Shown here in pieces: positions 15,445 through 22,841 of a DNA stretch of 33,591 bases; position 1 is the stretch's first letter, and every line of letters begins with the position of its first letter. The DNA comes from Anaerolineaceae bacterium UBA6107 (GTDB lineage Bacteria > Chloroflexota > Anaerolineae > Anaerolineales > Anaerolineaceae): the NCBI GenBank assembly GCA_002428455.1, contig DIWL01000072.1:7638-41228 (forward strand). Reading direction: 5' to 3'. A program made the position numbers and the translations under genes. Under the pieces are notes generated by a model. The model was not told where the DNA came from. It did not search any database and worked only from the letters and a program-made list of their open reading frames with translations.

Positions 15445-16299
15445 GTGAACAAGATACGGACCAAGCTCAAACAATACTGGCCGCTGATCAAGAGCATGCA
15501 AACTGCACTGCTGACGGTAACCGGGATTGCCGGATATATGAGCGCGCGCTGCCCGTTCACGCATTGGACGACCATGACCGGTCTCATCGCCAGCCTGTTG
15601 CTCTCCATCAGCGGCAGCACAGTGCTGAACATGTGGTACGACCGCGACATCGACAGCGTAATGAACCGCACCCATCACCGCCCGATCGCCAGCGGCATCG
15701 TTTCTGCAAAAGAAGCACTGCTGCTGGGGATATTCCTGTCAGCCGCCGGAGTGGGATTGGCTACCCTTCTCTCACCACTTTACGGTCTGCTGATCTTTGG
15801 CGGCATTTTCTTTGATGTCATCCTGTACACCATCCTGCTTAAACGACGAACCTGCTGGTCAGTTGTTTGGGGCGGAATTGCTGGTGGGATGCCCATCCTC
15901 GCCGGTCGAGCCCTGGGCATGGGCAGCGTGGATGGGATCGGGATCTTGCTGGCACTGGCGGTGCTGCTGTGGATACCCACGCACATCCTCACATTCAGCA
16001 TGCGTTACCGAGAGGATTACGCCGCGGCGGGAATCCCGACCTTCCCCTCAACCTACGGCGATCAATATACCCGTGTGATCATCGCGATTGCCAGTGTGCT
16101 GGCGGCTGGTGTAATGGGAGGTGCCGCAGTTCTGATCGGTGTCAGGCAAGGCACACTTCATCTGCTCGGAATTCTGTCAGGCGGGCTATTGGTAATGGCG
16201 GTGTTGATGCTGCTCAAGCCTTCATCGCGGCTTAACTTTCACTTATTTAAATACGCCTCAGTTTATATGCTGGCATCAATGCTACTGTTGGCAATTTAA
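15445..16299 (+). CDS. ctaB: UbiA-family prenyltransferase, heme O synthase (CtaB)-like
   Basis: 284 residues, about eight or nine hydrophobic segments. The first Asp-rich prenyl-diphosphate motif is NMWYDRDIDSVMNRTHHRP (Asp66, Asp70), then LYTILLKRRT and WGGIAGGMPILAG as in protoheme IX farnesyltransferases. The second motif is YREDYAAAGIPTFP (about 188-201), the CtaB form rather than the menaquinone or ubiquinone MenA/UbiA form. The enzyme would attach a farnesyl group to heme B in the membrane, making heme O. GTG start two nucleotides after the previous stop, with CAGGAG upstream. Position behind the 12-helix protein suggests that it makes the cofactor for it. Confidence 0.83.
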   Translation: MNKIRTKLKQYWPLIKSMQTALLTVTGIAGYMSARCPFTHWTTMTGLIASLLLSISGSTVLNMWYDRDIDSVMNRTHHRPIASGIVSAKEALLLGIFLSAAGVGLATLLSPLYGLLIFGGIFFDVILYTILLKRRTCWSVVWGGIAGGMPILAGRALGMGSVDGIGILLALAVLLWIPTHILTFSMRYREDYAAAGIPTFPSTYGDQYTRVIIAIASVLAAGVMGGAAVLIGVRQGTLHLLGILSGGLLVMAVLMLLKPSSRLNFHLFKYASVYMLASMLLLAI

Positions 16300-16329
16300 T
16301 AAAAATTTGACAGGAGGAGAGGAACACAA

Positions 16330-17010
16330 ATGAAACCTGAAAGCGGATTGGCGAAATTCTTAAGATTTTTTGGCATCCTGTTTATGTCACTCACGGCAGC
16401 ATTTACTGTGTTGGGCGGTGTCGGCACCTCCTGTGCAGCGCTATTTCCCACCAAATGGGATTCAATGGCACCCCTCGCACCTTATCAATGGCTCTACATT
16501 CTGTATGTGCTGGTCACCACTGCCATTGGCGTGCTGGGGATACGCGCGGTTGTGATGCTGGCAAAAGGCAAAAAAGGAGCCTATAAGGCAGCGTTGATCG
16601 CACTGGTGCTTGGTGTCGTAGTGGGGATCATCCACATACTTACCTCGCGCGCTTTACGCGGCAGCTCCATGCCGGTGGATGGGATCGTCTACATCACTGT
16701 TTTAACACTCGTCATCTTCCTGATCTTCCGCATCCCAGCCATTTGGCAGGGTGTTGATTACACCAAAGCACCGCGCAAAGAAGGGAAGAAGAGCGGCGGT
16801 GCAGCAGCCATTGTGGTCGGTGTGCTTTGCCTGACCATTCAATTCTTCATGGCACCCACGCACACCTGGGGTGGAGTAAATTACTCTGATGCTTTTCACG
16901 TTACGATGACCCTCACCGGCATTGCATTATTACTGACCGGGGCGGGTTTGCTGGCGGGTAATTGGATCTCGATTAAGGTTGCGCTGAGAAAAACAAAACT
17001 GGCACACTAA
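16330..17010 (+). CDS. unrecognised six-helix membrane protein of the hemoprotein cluster
   Basis: 226 residues, no family recognised. Six hydrophobic segments at about 11-35, 50-76, 85-105, 117-137, 155-176 and 190-212. The first contains GGVGTSCAAL. Histidines near membrane faces are His102 (GIIHILTS), His178 (APTHTWGG) and His190 (SDAFHVTMTL). Strong AGGAGAGG ribosome site before the ATG. It starts 30 nt after ctaB and is followed by a terminator, so it closes the operon. A second subunit or quinol/heme-binding partner of the 12-helix protein is possible but unproven. Confidence 0.72.
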   Translation: MKPESGLAKFLRFFGILFMSLTAAFTVLGGVGTSCAALFPTKWDSMAPLAPYQWLYILYVLVTTAIGVLGIRAVVMLAKGKKGAYKAALIALVLGVVVGIIHILTSRALRGSSMPVDGIVYITVLTLVIFLIFRIPAIWQGVDYTKAPRKEGKKSGGAAAIVVGVLCLTIQFFMAPTHTWGGVNYSDAFHVTMTLTGIALLLTGAGLLAGNWISIKVALRKTKLAH

Positions 17011-17040
17011 ACTACTTCCTGTCATCCGATCACCGGGAAA

Positions 17041-17080
17041 GGACCAGCTTGGTTTTACAAACTGGTTCTTTCTTTTTATT
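17041..17080 (+). terminator. probable terminator of the hemoprotein operon
   Basis: GGACCAG (17041-17047) pairs with CTGGTTC (17062-17068), with one G-T pair, further inner pairing TTG/CAA, and a T-rich run (17067-17080). Confidence 0.65.
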
Positions 17081-17121
17081 ATTTGGCCGCATCAACATCC
17101 CGAAGTGACAGGCAACGATAC

Positions 17122-17127
17122 TATAAT
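17122..17127 (+). promoter_or_regulatory. -10 box of the MFS carrier gene
   Basis: TATAAT at 17122-17127, 52 bp before the ATG at 17180. The leader holds a short GCGG-tccaaat-CCGC hairpin. No clear -35 box. Confidence 0.45.
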
Positions 17128-17179
17128 TCAGGGGTTAAATATGCAGCGGTCCAAATCCGCAAGTTGATCGGAGATAATA

Positions 17180-18400
17180 ATGGTAAGTGAAAAAAAACGG
17201 CTTTACTCATACCGCTGGGTCGTCCTGACAGTATTTATGTTCGTCAACCTGATGATGCAGCTGTTGTGGATCTCATTCGCCCCGATCACCGGCGAAGCCG
17301 CCCGTTATTACGGCGTCAATGACCTGAAGATCGGCTTTTTGGCGATGACCTTCATGATCGCGTATGTCCCGCTATCCATCCCCGAATCCTGGGCGATCGA
17401 CCGCTGGGGTTTCCGCAAAGCGGTGAGCCTGGGAGCAGTATTGATGGGAGCGTTCAGCCTGCTGCGTGGATTGGCCGGCCAGGATTACACGCTGGTGCTT
17501 ATCAGCACAATCGGCATCGCCATCGGGCAGCCTTTCATGATGAATTCCTGGACAACCGTGCCAGCCAGGTGGTTCCAGAACGAATTCCGCACAACCGCCG
17601 TTGGTCTGGTGACCCTTGCCGGGTTGATCGGTGTGGCGCTTGGTATGGTCATCACGCCGATACTCTCACAAATAATGAGTATTGCCAGAGTTCAGCTGAT
17701 CTACGGAGCTGTCTCAGCAGTTTCCGCCCTGCTCTTTCTCATATTTGCCCGTGAGAAACCACCCACACCCCCCAGCGCGGATGATGATGGCACACGCGCA
17801 CTGATGCTGGATGGGCTCAAGAACGCCCTCACCAATCGTATGTTCTGGAAAATCCTGTTGATCGCGTTCATTGGCATGGCAATCTTTAACGGCATCAGCA
17901 CATGGGTTGAGAACATCGTGCGCCCGCGCGGGTTCACCCCCTCAGACGCCGGTACGCTGGGCGCATTAATGCTGGTCGGCGGTATTTTCGGAGCGATCCT
18001 ACTGCCCGCGCTTTCCGACAGAGAGCAGAAGCGTAAAAAATACCTATACATTGGAATTGCATTAACCATACCTGGCTTGCTTGGCATCACTTTTGGCTTA
18101 TCCCATTGGCTGGTCTACCTTTCTGCATTCACGCTGGGTTTCTTCCTGACCAGCGCCAGCCCAATCAGCATGCAGTTTGGCGCAGAGGTCGCGCGTCCCA
18201 CGCCTGAAGGCACCTCGAATGGTCTGTTCCAGCTCTCGGGTCAAATTTCAGTGGTATTTGTTTATATTATGGAAGCATTAAAAACAAAGTCCGGTTCCTT
18301 CACCCCGGGGTTGTTATTGGCATTGCTTCTGATCATACTGTGCCTGTTCGTGATCTCCCGGCTTAAGGATCCGATTTTTAAACCGGCAGTAATCAATTAA
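17180..18400 (+). CDS. major facilitator superfamily carrier, FLVCR-like
   Basis: 406 residues, about 12 hydrophobic segments in two halves. The first-half signature is SIPESWAIDRWGFRKAVSLG, the MFS loop 2-3 motif. The long stretch around ISFAPITGEAARYYGVNDLK and TFMIAYVPLSIPES resembles the FLVCR/DIRC2 branch, whose animal members move heme or choline. The resemblance is by eye and the substrate is open; heme-related transport would fit the neighbouring cluster. A separate transcript is likely, since a terminator and a promoter lie between it and the upstream operon. Confidence 0.8.
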   Translation: MVSEKKRLYSYRWVVLTVFMFVNLMMQLLWISFAPITGEAARYYGVNDLKIGFLAMTFMIAYVPLSIPESWAIDRWGFRKAVSLGAVLMGAFSLLRGLAGQDYTLVLISTIGIAIGQPFMMNSWTTVPARWFQNEFRTTAVGLVTLAGLIGVALGMVITPILSQIMSIARVQLIYGAVSAVSALLFLIFAREKPPTPPSADDDGTRALMLDGLKNALTNRMFWKILLIAFIGMAIFNGISTWVENIVRPRGFTPSDAGTLGALMLVGGIFGAILLPALSDREQKRKKYLYIGIALTIPGLLGITFGLSHWLVYLSAFTLGFFLTSASPISMQFGAEVARPTPEGTSNGLFQLSGQISVVFVYIMEALKTKSGSFTPGLLLALLLIILCLFVISRLKDPIFKPAVIN

Positions 18401-18421
18401 AAAACTGGTAAAGGAAGAAAA

Positions 18422-19303
18422 TTGGTTTATTTATTTATTGTTTCATTGATATGGGCTTTCTCTTTTGGATTGATCAAGGGCAATCTTTCCGGGGTAGATT
18501 CTACTTTTGTGGCGTTCGCCCGCATGCTGATCGCTGCACTGGTGTTCCTGCCGTTCCTGAAACTACGCAAAGTCAGCTGGTCCGCCAGGCTGAAACTGGC
18601 GATGACCGGCCTGGTTCAATTCGGTCTGATGTATATCTTTTATCTTGCCGCATTTAAGTCGCTACAGGCATACGAAGTCGCCCTGTTCACCATCTTTACC
18701 CCCATTTTCGTAACCCTCATCGATGACGCATTCACGCGGCGGTTTAATCCGCTGCATCTCGCAGTGGCACTCATCACCGTGGTAGGCACCTGGATCATTG
18801 AAGGACATGTGCTGCAATCCAGGGAAGTGCTGATCGGATTCCTGCTGGTGCAGGCTTCCAACCTGTGCTATGCATTCGGTCAGATCTACTACCGCAGGTT
18901 GATGGCGCAGCACCCGGAATTAAAAGACCGCCAGGCTTTTGGTTACCTCTACCTGGGTGGGTTGGTGGTTACAGCATTGGCAACACTTTTACTGACGCCG
19001 CTCTCGAGCGTAACCCTCTCCACGAAGCAGATCCTCACACTGCTTTACCTGGGTGCCATCGCTTCCGGGTTGAGCTTCTTCCTGTGGAATATCGGGGCGC
19101 GCAAGGTTAACGCTGGATCACTGGCGGTATTCAACGACCTAAAGATCCCGCTGGCTGTTGCGGTCTCGCTGCTGGTATTTGGAGAAAGCACAAATATTGT
19201 CCGGTTGCTGATCGGCGGCGCAATCATTATTGCCGCCCTGGCATTGAACGAGATGATGGAAGGAAAACGAAGGAAAACCAGGATCAAAAACCCGCTCGAA
19301 TAA
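18422..19303 (+). CDS. EamA/DMT-family transporter
   Basis: 293 residues with ten hydrophobic segments forming two EamA repeats (about 1-130 and 135-285): FGLIKGNLSGVDSTFVAFAR and PLAVAVSLLVFGESTNIVRL are typical positions. It is a drug/metabolite-type membrane exporter or permease of unknown substrate. The start is a TTG at 18422 with GGAAG upstream, 21 nt after the MFS stop, so the two carriers are likely cotranscribed. The stop codon lies in the loop of a terminator hairpin. Confidence 0.88.
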   Translation: MVYLFIVSLIWAFSFGLIKGNLSGVDSTFVAFARMLIAALVFLPFLKLRKVSWSARLKLAMTGLVQFGLMYIFYLAAFKSLQAYEVALFTIFTPIFVTLIDDAFTRRFNPLHLAVALITVVGTWIIEGHVLQSREVLIGFLLVQASNLCYAFGQIYYRRLMAQHPELKDRQAFGYLYLGGLVVTALATLLLTPLSSVTLSTKQILTLLYLGAIASGLSFFLWNIGARKVNAGSLAVFNDLKIPLAVAVSLLVFGESTNIVRLLIGGAIIIAALALNEMMEGKRRKTRIKNPLE

Positions 19304-19314
19304 GCGGGTTTTTT
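19289..19314 (+). terminator. Rho-independent terminator after the EamA gene
   Basis: AACCCGCT (19289-19296), loop CGAATA, AGCGGGTT (19303-19310), then T residues to 19314. It overlaps the EamA stop codon and lies between convergent genes. Confidence 0.85.
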
Positions 19315-19318
19315 GTTG

Positions 19319-20545
19319 TTACTTGTTGGCGACGATTTCGATCAATTTCACGATCACATCCACAGAACGCTCAAGGGAATGGACGGGCAGTATCTCATAT
19401 TTGCCGTGATAATACAACCCTCCAGTAAACAGGTTCGGGGTGGGTAAACCCATGAAGGATAAGCGTGAACCGTCAGTACCTCCCCTTACAGGTACGATAA
19501 CCGGTTCGATCCCGAGGGACATCATCGCCTGACGCGCATCCTCCACGATGTGGAAAACCGGCTCGATCATCTCACGCATGTTGTAGTACTGGTCCTTGAT
19601 CTCCAATTCCACATGACCTTCGCCAAACCTGCGGTTCAGGAACACTGCCGCATCCAGCATGTACTGCTTGCGCTTCTCCATCAATGCGCGGTCGTGATCA
19701 CGGATGATGTATACGAGTTTTGTCGTTTCAGCAATTCCGTTCATTAAGAATAGATGAATAAAACCCTCCCTACCCTCAGTGTACTCAGGCCGTTCATTGA
19801 CCGGCAGCATGGCGTTGAATTCCATTGCCAGCAGCAACGAGTTGATCATCTTGTTCTTCGCCGCCCCGGGATGCACATTCCTCCCGTGGATAGTAACGGT
19901 GGCTTGCGCAGCATTGAAGGTTTCATACTCCAGTTCACCGATCTCTCCCCCATCCATGGTGTAAGCATACTCCGCGCCAAATTTGTCCACATCAAACAGG
20001 TCTGCACCGCGGCCGATCTCTTCATCAGGGGTAAAACCTACACGAATTTTCCCATGCTTGATCTCAGGGTGATTGACCAGATACGCCATAGCGCTGACAA
20101 TGGCAGCCACGCCGGCTTTGTCATCCGCGCCCAGCAGAGTAGTTCCATCCGTTGTGATCAATTCCTGCCCGAGATATTTTTTTAGCTCCGGAAATTCGAC
20201 CGGACTCATGCGAACATTGAGCCCAACATTCAAAATGATCTCTCCTCCGTCGTAATGGTCAATGATCTGCGGATTGACATTCTCTCCGGACATATCCGGG
20301 CTGGTATCCATGTGCGCAATAAAACCGATGGTTGGAACAGGTTTATCTGTGTTGGCAGGCAGGGTTGCCATCAGGTAGCAGTTCTCATCCAGTTCTACGT
20401 CTTCCAATCCAATCCCGCGTAGTTCTACCTCCAACTCACGGGCGAGATCAACTTGAACCACACTGCTGGGGCAGGAATCAGAATCCCGGTCGGATGTGGT
20501 GTGGATGCGGGCATATTTCAGGAAACGGTCTTTTACTGTGGTCAT
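19319..20545 (-). CDS. pepT: peptidase T (tripeptide aminopeptidase)
   Basis: 408 residues, the normal PepT length. Dinuclear zinc ligands are visible in IGFIAHMDTSPDMSGENV, LGADDKAGVAAI and FTPDEEIGRGAD, and later VPVRGGTDGSRLSFMGLPTP near the C-terminus, all diagnostic of PepT within the M20 family. It is a cytosolic enzyme that removes the N-terminal residue of tripeptides. GGAGG lies before the ATG. Divergent from the photoreceptor-type regulator. Confidence 0.95.
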   Translation of the reverse strand: MTTVKDRFLKYARIHTTSDRDSDSCPSSVVQVDLARELEVELRGIGLEDVELDENCYLMATLPANTDKPVPTIGFIAHMDTSPDMSGENVNPQIIDHYDGGEIILNVGLNVRMSPVEFPELKKYLGQELITTDGTTLLGADDKAGVAAIVSAMAYLVNHPEIKHGKIRVGFTPDEEIGRGADLFDVDKFGAEYAYTMDGGEIGELEYETFNAAQATVTIHGRNVHPGAAKNKMINSLLLAMEFNAMLPVNERPEYTEGREGFIHLFLMNGIAETTKLVYIIRDHDRALMEKRKQYMLDAAVFLNRRFGEGHVELEIKDQYYNMREMIEPVFHIVEDARQAMMSLGIEPVIVPVRGGTDGSRLSFMGLPTPNLFTGGLYYHGKYEILPVHSLERSVDVIVKLIEIVANK

Positions 20546-20573
20546 TTATCCTCCATAGGCTAAGTAACCTGAT

Positions 20574-20602
20574 TATATAACGACAGGTCAAAGTTGTCAC
20601 AA
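20574..20602 (-). promoter_or_regulatory. pepT promoter
   Basis: On the minus strand TTGTGA (20602-20597) and TATATA (20579-20574) are 17 bp apart, about 30 bp before the pepT start codon. Confidence 0.6.
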
Positions 20603-20621
20603 GGCTGTCTCAAAATTATCC

Positions 20622-20638
20622 TGTATAATGTTTATACA
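20622..20638 (+). promoter_or_regulatory. -10 box overlapped by a perfect inverted repeat, carH-like gene
   Basis: TGTATA-ATGTT-TATACA (20622-20638) is a perfect 6-5-6 inverted repeat that contains the -10 hexamer TATAAT (20624-20629). A protein bound here would block transcription of the regulator gene, suggesting autorepression. GCGGAGGA follows as the ribosome site. Confidence 0.6.
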
Positions 20639-20656
20639 TACTTCAGCGGAGGACAA

Positions 20657-21604
20657 ATGGACGCACCATCAGATAAGCCAAGATACCGCATCAAAACCGT
20701 GGGGATTAAGACCGGTATTCCTCCCATCACCCTGCGCGCATGGGAAAGACGTTACAAGGTTCTCACCCCCGACCGTGAAGGAAATCACTACCGCCTCTAT
20801 TCCAACGCCGACATCCAACTCTTACGATGGCTAAAAGCGCAGGTGGATGCTGGAGTGCCGATCAGCCTGGCGGCTGCCGAACTAAAGGGGAAACTTGCTG
20901 GTGGTGAAAAAATCGAAATGCCCGAGATCGATGAGAATGTAAAAGTTCAAACCACCCCCCTGAATTCTACCGGACAGCTTGCCGACCAGTTGTATAAGAC
21001 CCTGGTCAAACATGATGAAAACGCCGCCCTACAAGCTTTATTGCAGGCGAAAGCTTCATTAGCGCTTGCCCAGTTGTTCGAGAAGGTGATCATTCCCGTG
21101 CTAATCCGCATCGGTGAAGAATGGTACGCAGGGAATCTTCTCGTGGCTACCGAACATTTTGCCAGCAGCTTCATCCGCGCCAGCCTGCTCTCGATCTATC
21201 AGCGTCTTCCAATCAAACGCGGCGGGCAACGAATACTGGTCGGCGGGGCTCCGGGCGACCTGCATGAGTTGGGTCCGTTGATGGTGGCCATCCTGTTAAG
21301 GGAGCAGGGATTCACTGTCGAGTTCCTCGGACCGGACAGTCTCCTGGAGGACCTGGCAGATTACGCGGCAGCAGAAAACCCGCGCATGATCATCCTTTCG
21401 GCCACCACCAGTGAATCCGCGAAAGCCCTGCGCGGATTCAAAGTCCTGTTGGATAAAAACAAACGTCCACCATTGTTTGCCTTTGGCGGAGGAGCCTTCT
21501 CATATGAGCCGGCTTTGATCGACCAGGTGCCGGGTTTTTACCTTGGCAAAACTCTGTCGCAATCAATCCAGCGGGTGAAGGAGCTGCTTCCACCCGGAAA
21601 ATAA
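20657..21604 (+). CDS. MerR-family B12-dependent photoreceptor regulator, CarH/LitR type
   Basis: 315 residues from the ATG at 20657 (GGAGGA 6 nt upstream). MerR winged helix at about 10-78 (TGIPPITLRAWERRYKVL, HYRLYSNADIQLLRWLK), a helical B12-cap domain at about 105-185, and a Rossmann B12-binding domain at about 190-312. The lower-ligand motif DLHELG is D201-x-H203-x-x-G206. The cap carries W156-x9-E166-H167, the signature of CarH-type adenosylcobalamin photoreceptors. The residue after Trp156 is Tyr157, where Thermus CarH has the His that binds cobalt after light. Family knowledge: dark tetramer represses, light releases DNA. The target may include its own promoter. Confidence 0.9.
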   Translation: MDAPSDKPRYRIKTVGIKTGIPPITLRAWERRYKVLTPDREGNHYRLYSNADIQLLRWLKAQVDAGVPISLAAAELKGKLAGGEKIEMPEIDENVKVQTTPLNSTGQLADQLYKTLVKHDENAALQALLQAKASLALAQLFEKVIIPVLIRIGEEWYAGNLLVATEHFASSFIRASLLSIYQRLPIKRGGQRILVGGAPGDLHELGPLMVAILLREQGFTVEFLGPDSLLEDLADYAAAENPRMIILSATTSESAKALRGFKVLLDKNKRPPLFAFGGGAFSYEPALIDQVPGFYLGKTLSQSIQRVKELLPPGK

Positions 21605-21775
21605 ACTGCTTTGTACATTCCACTTTTTTTATCGCCATGTGCAACGCTAATTTCACCGGGCGATCATCAAGCAGCGTCCGTTCATCCTGGTTGATTTTCA
21701 GTTCGTTTGATTAAAGAAGAACGTGTGAACGATCTCGTATCTTGTGCACTCCTCTCCATCCATCCCATTAAACCA

Positions 21776-21854
21776 CTGAGCCGTCAAAAGACGGCTCAGG
21801 GTTTGTTGGCGCTACGGCTTCCCTACTCAATCGAGAGGAGGGATGCCGCAGCGC
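21776..21854 (-). ncRNA. double-hairpin structured element
   Basis: Hairpin 1: CTGAGCCGTC (21776-21785), loop of 4, GACGGCTCAG (21790-21799), 10 perfect pairs. Hairpin 2: arms 21809-21828 and 21835-21854 around a 6-nt loop, 20 positions. In hairpin 2 the pair 21814/21849 is A-C on the plus strand but G-U on the minus strand, leaving two mismatches instead of three, which favours minus-strand transcription. Hairpin 1 has only a weak T run on either side (GTTTGTT on plus, GGTTT on minus), so it is at best an imperfect terminator. Confidence 0.5.
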
Positions 21855-21879
21855 TGTGTTTAAAACTTATACTTTTCAT
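21823..21879 (-). CDS. possible 18-residue leader or stand-alone small peptide
   Basis: An ATG at 21879 is preceded by GAGGAGGTGATGTCC, one of the best Shine-Dalgarno sites in the window at ideal spacing, and opens an 18-codon frame ending at TAG. The peptide starts MKSISFKHSAAAS and is Ser/Ala/Lys rich. The second half of the ORF is also one arm of hairpin 2, as in ribosome-controlled leaders, yet no minus-strand gene follows. Two direct copies of TTGACTTTACC (read on the minus strand, 21944-21965) upstream may supply a promoter. Could be a small regulatory RNA with a peptide, or a relic. Confidence 0.4.
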   Translation of the reverse strand: MKSISFKHSAAASLLSIE

Positions 21880-21943
21880 GGACATCACCTCCTCATCGTT
21901 AGGATGGCACAATGATTCTTATTTAAGTTAATCATAATTGACA

Positions 21944-21976
21944 GGTAAAGTCAAGGTAAAGTCAAGCAGTCAAGCA
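21944..21976. repeat. short tandem duplications upstream of the DUF2085 promoter
   Basis: GGTAAAGTCAA occurs twice in tandem (21944-21954, 21955-21965), followed by an overlapping tandem pair of GTCAAGCA (21961-21968, 21969-21976). Confidence 0.8.
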
Positions 21977-21983
21977 GATTGGC

Positions 21984-22012
21984 TTGCCCGTGTCATGTAA
22001 CCCTTTTATAAT
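21984..22012 (+). promoter_or_regulatory. promoter of the DUF2085 gene, probably leaderless
   Basis: TTGCCC (21984-21989), 17-bp spacer, TATAAT (22007-22012), then 7 nt to the ATG at 22020. Transcription should start at or next to the A of the start codon. No ribosome site is present. Confidence 0.6.
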
Positions 22013-22019
22013 GCTTTAA

Positions 22020-22817
22020 ATGTCCACGCCTGAACCGATGCCGTCCCGTAAACCGGGCAAATGGAATACCGTGCTGATAGCCATTGCATTGCTGTCACTT
22101 ACCGCCTGGCTTATTTTCACGCCGCCCGGTTTGGACGGCAAGTTACATGCCACGGGATATTCCGTGTGTCATCAGATCGATGAACACTCATTTGTGGTCG
22201 GTGGCAAGGTGCTTCCACTTTGCGCACGCTGTACCGGCACCTTTTTGGGTTTGCTCATCACATTGATCTTCCTGTATCCGCGGGACAAGCGCAGCGGCTT
22301 TCCATCCAGGCTGAAGATTGCCATACTCGTATTATTTTTCCTTTTCTTCGCTGTGGATGGGATCAACTCCACGCTGACCCTGCTGCCAGGGTTCGAACCT
22401 TTGTATCCACCTTCCAATTTGCTGCGGCTGGCAAGCGGACTCATGATGGGCATCGCCCTGGCCAACCTGGTGCTTTCGCTGTGGAACCAGACGTTGTGGG
22501 TGGATCAGAATCCTGAGCCAATCCTGCGCCATTGGGGGCAGTTGGGATGGCTCATCCTGTTGTGTGCTGCCGCGGGCGTGCTTGTCAGTGCTGATATTGC
22601 CATCCTTTACTACCCGATCGCGTTCCTTTCCACATTTTCCATTTTTTTGATCTTGAGTATGATCTACACACTGTTGTGGTGTATCATTCTTAATAAAGAA
22701 AATACGCTACACCTTTTTAGGGATGGTTTTCGTATATTTATTATGGGAATCATCACCGCGATCGTACAAATTGGGGTAATGGATCTCCTCCGCTATTTGC
22801 TTAGCGGAACATGGTAA
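22020..22817 (+). CDS. DUF2085 membrane protein
   Basis: 265 residues, about seven hydrophobic segments (first at about 19-36, others at about 78-96, 101-118, 136-158, 172-192, 200-222, 237-258). The diagnostic part is YSVCHQIDEHSFVVGGKVLP followed by LCARCTGTFLG: a Cys-His pair and a C-x-x-C motif between helices, the conserved core of DUF2085, suggestive of a metal or thiol site. Function unknown. No ribosome site; likely leaderless. First of three closely spaced membrane-protein genes. Confidence 0.85.
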   Translation: MSTPEPMPSRKPGKWNTVLIAIALLSLTAWLIFTPPGLDGKLHATGYSVCHQIDEHSFVVGGKVLPLCARCTGTFLGLLITLIFLYPRDKRSGFPSRLKIAILVLFFLFFAVDGINSTLTLLPGFEPLYPPSNLLRLASGLMMGIALANLVLSLWNQTLWVDQNPEPILRHWGQLGWLILLCAAAGVLVSADIAILYYPIAFLSTFSIFLILSMIYTLLWCIILNKENTLHLFRDGFRIFIMGIITAIVQIGVMDLLRYLLSGTW

Positions 22818-22841
22818 AAAAAGAAAAGGATAAATAGTTAG

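Larger units (their letters stand above)
21605..22019. other. 415-bp intergenic region with structured element
   Basis: Between the photoreceptor gene and the DUF2085 gene. It holds two hairpins, an 18-codon minus-strand ORF, short tandem repeats and the DUF2085 promoter, each listed separately. The part 21605-21775 shows nothing I can support. Confidence 0.6.

Noticed and set aside
21438..21656. 72-residue minus-strand frame overlapping the photoreceptor C-terminus
   Set aside because: Antisense to a conserved B12-binding domain, and it does not continue the 18-codon leader frame.
21776..21799. Hairpin 1 as the terminator of the photoreceptor gene
   Set aside because: It lies about 170 nt after the stop and its T run is interrupted (GTTTGTT). 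Possible, but not well supported.
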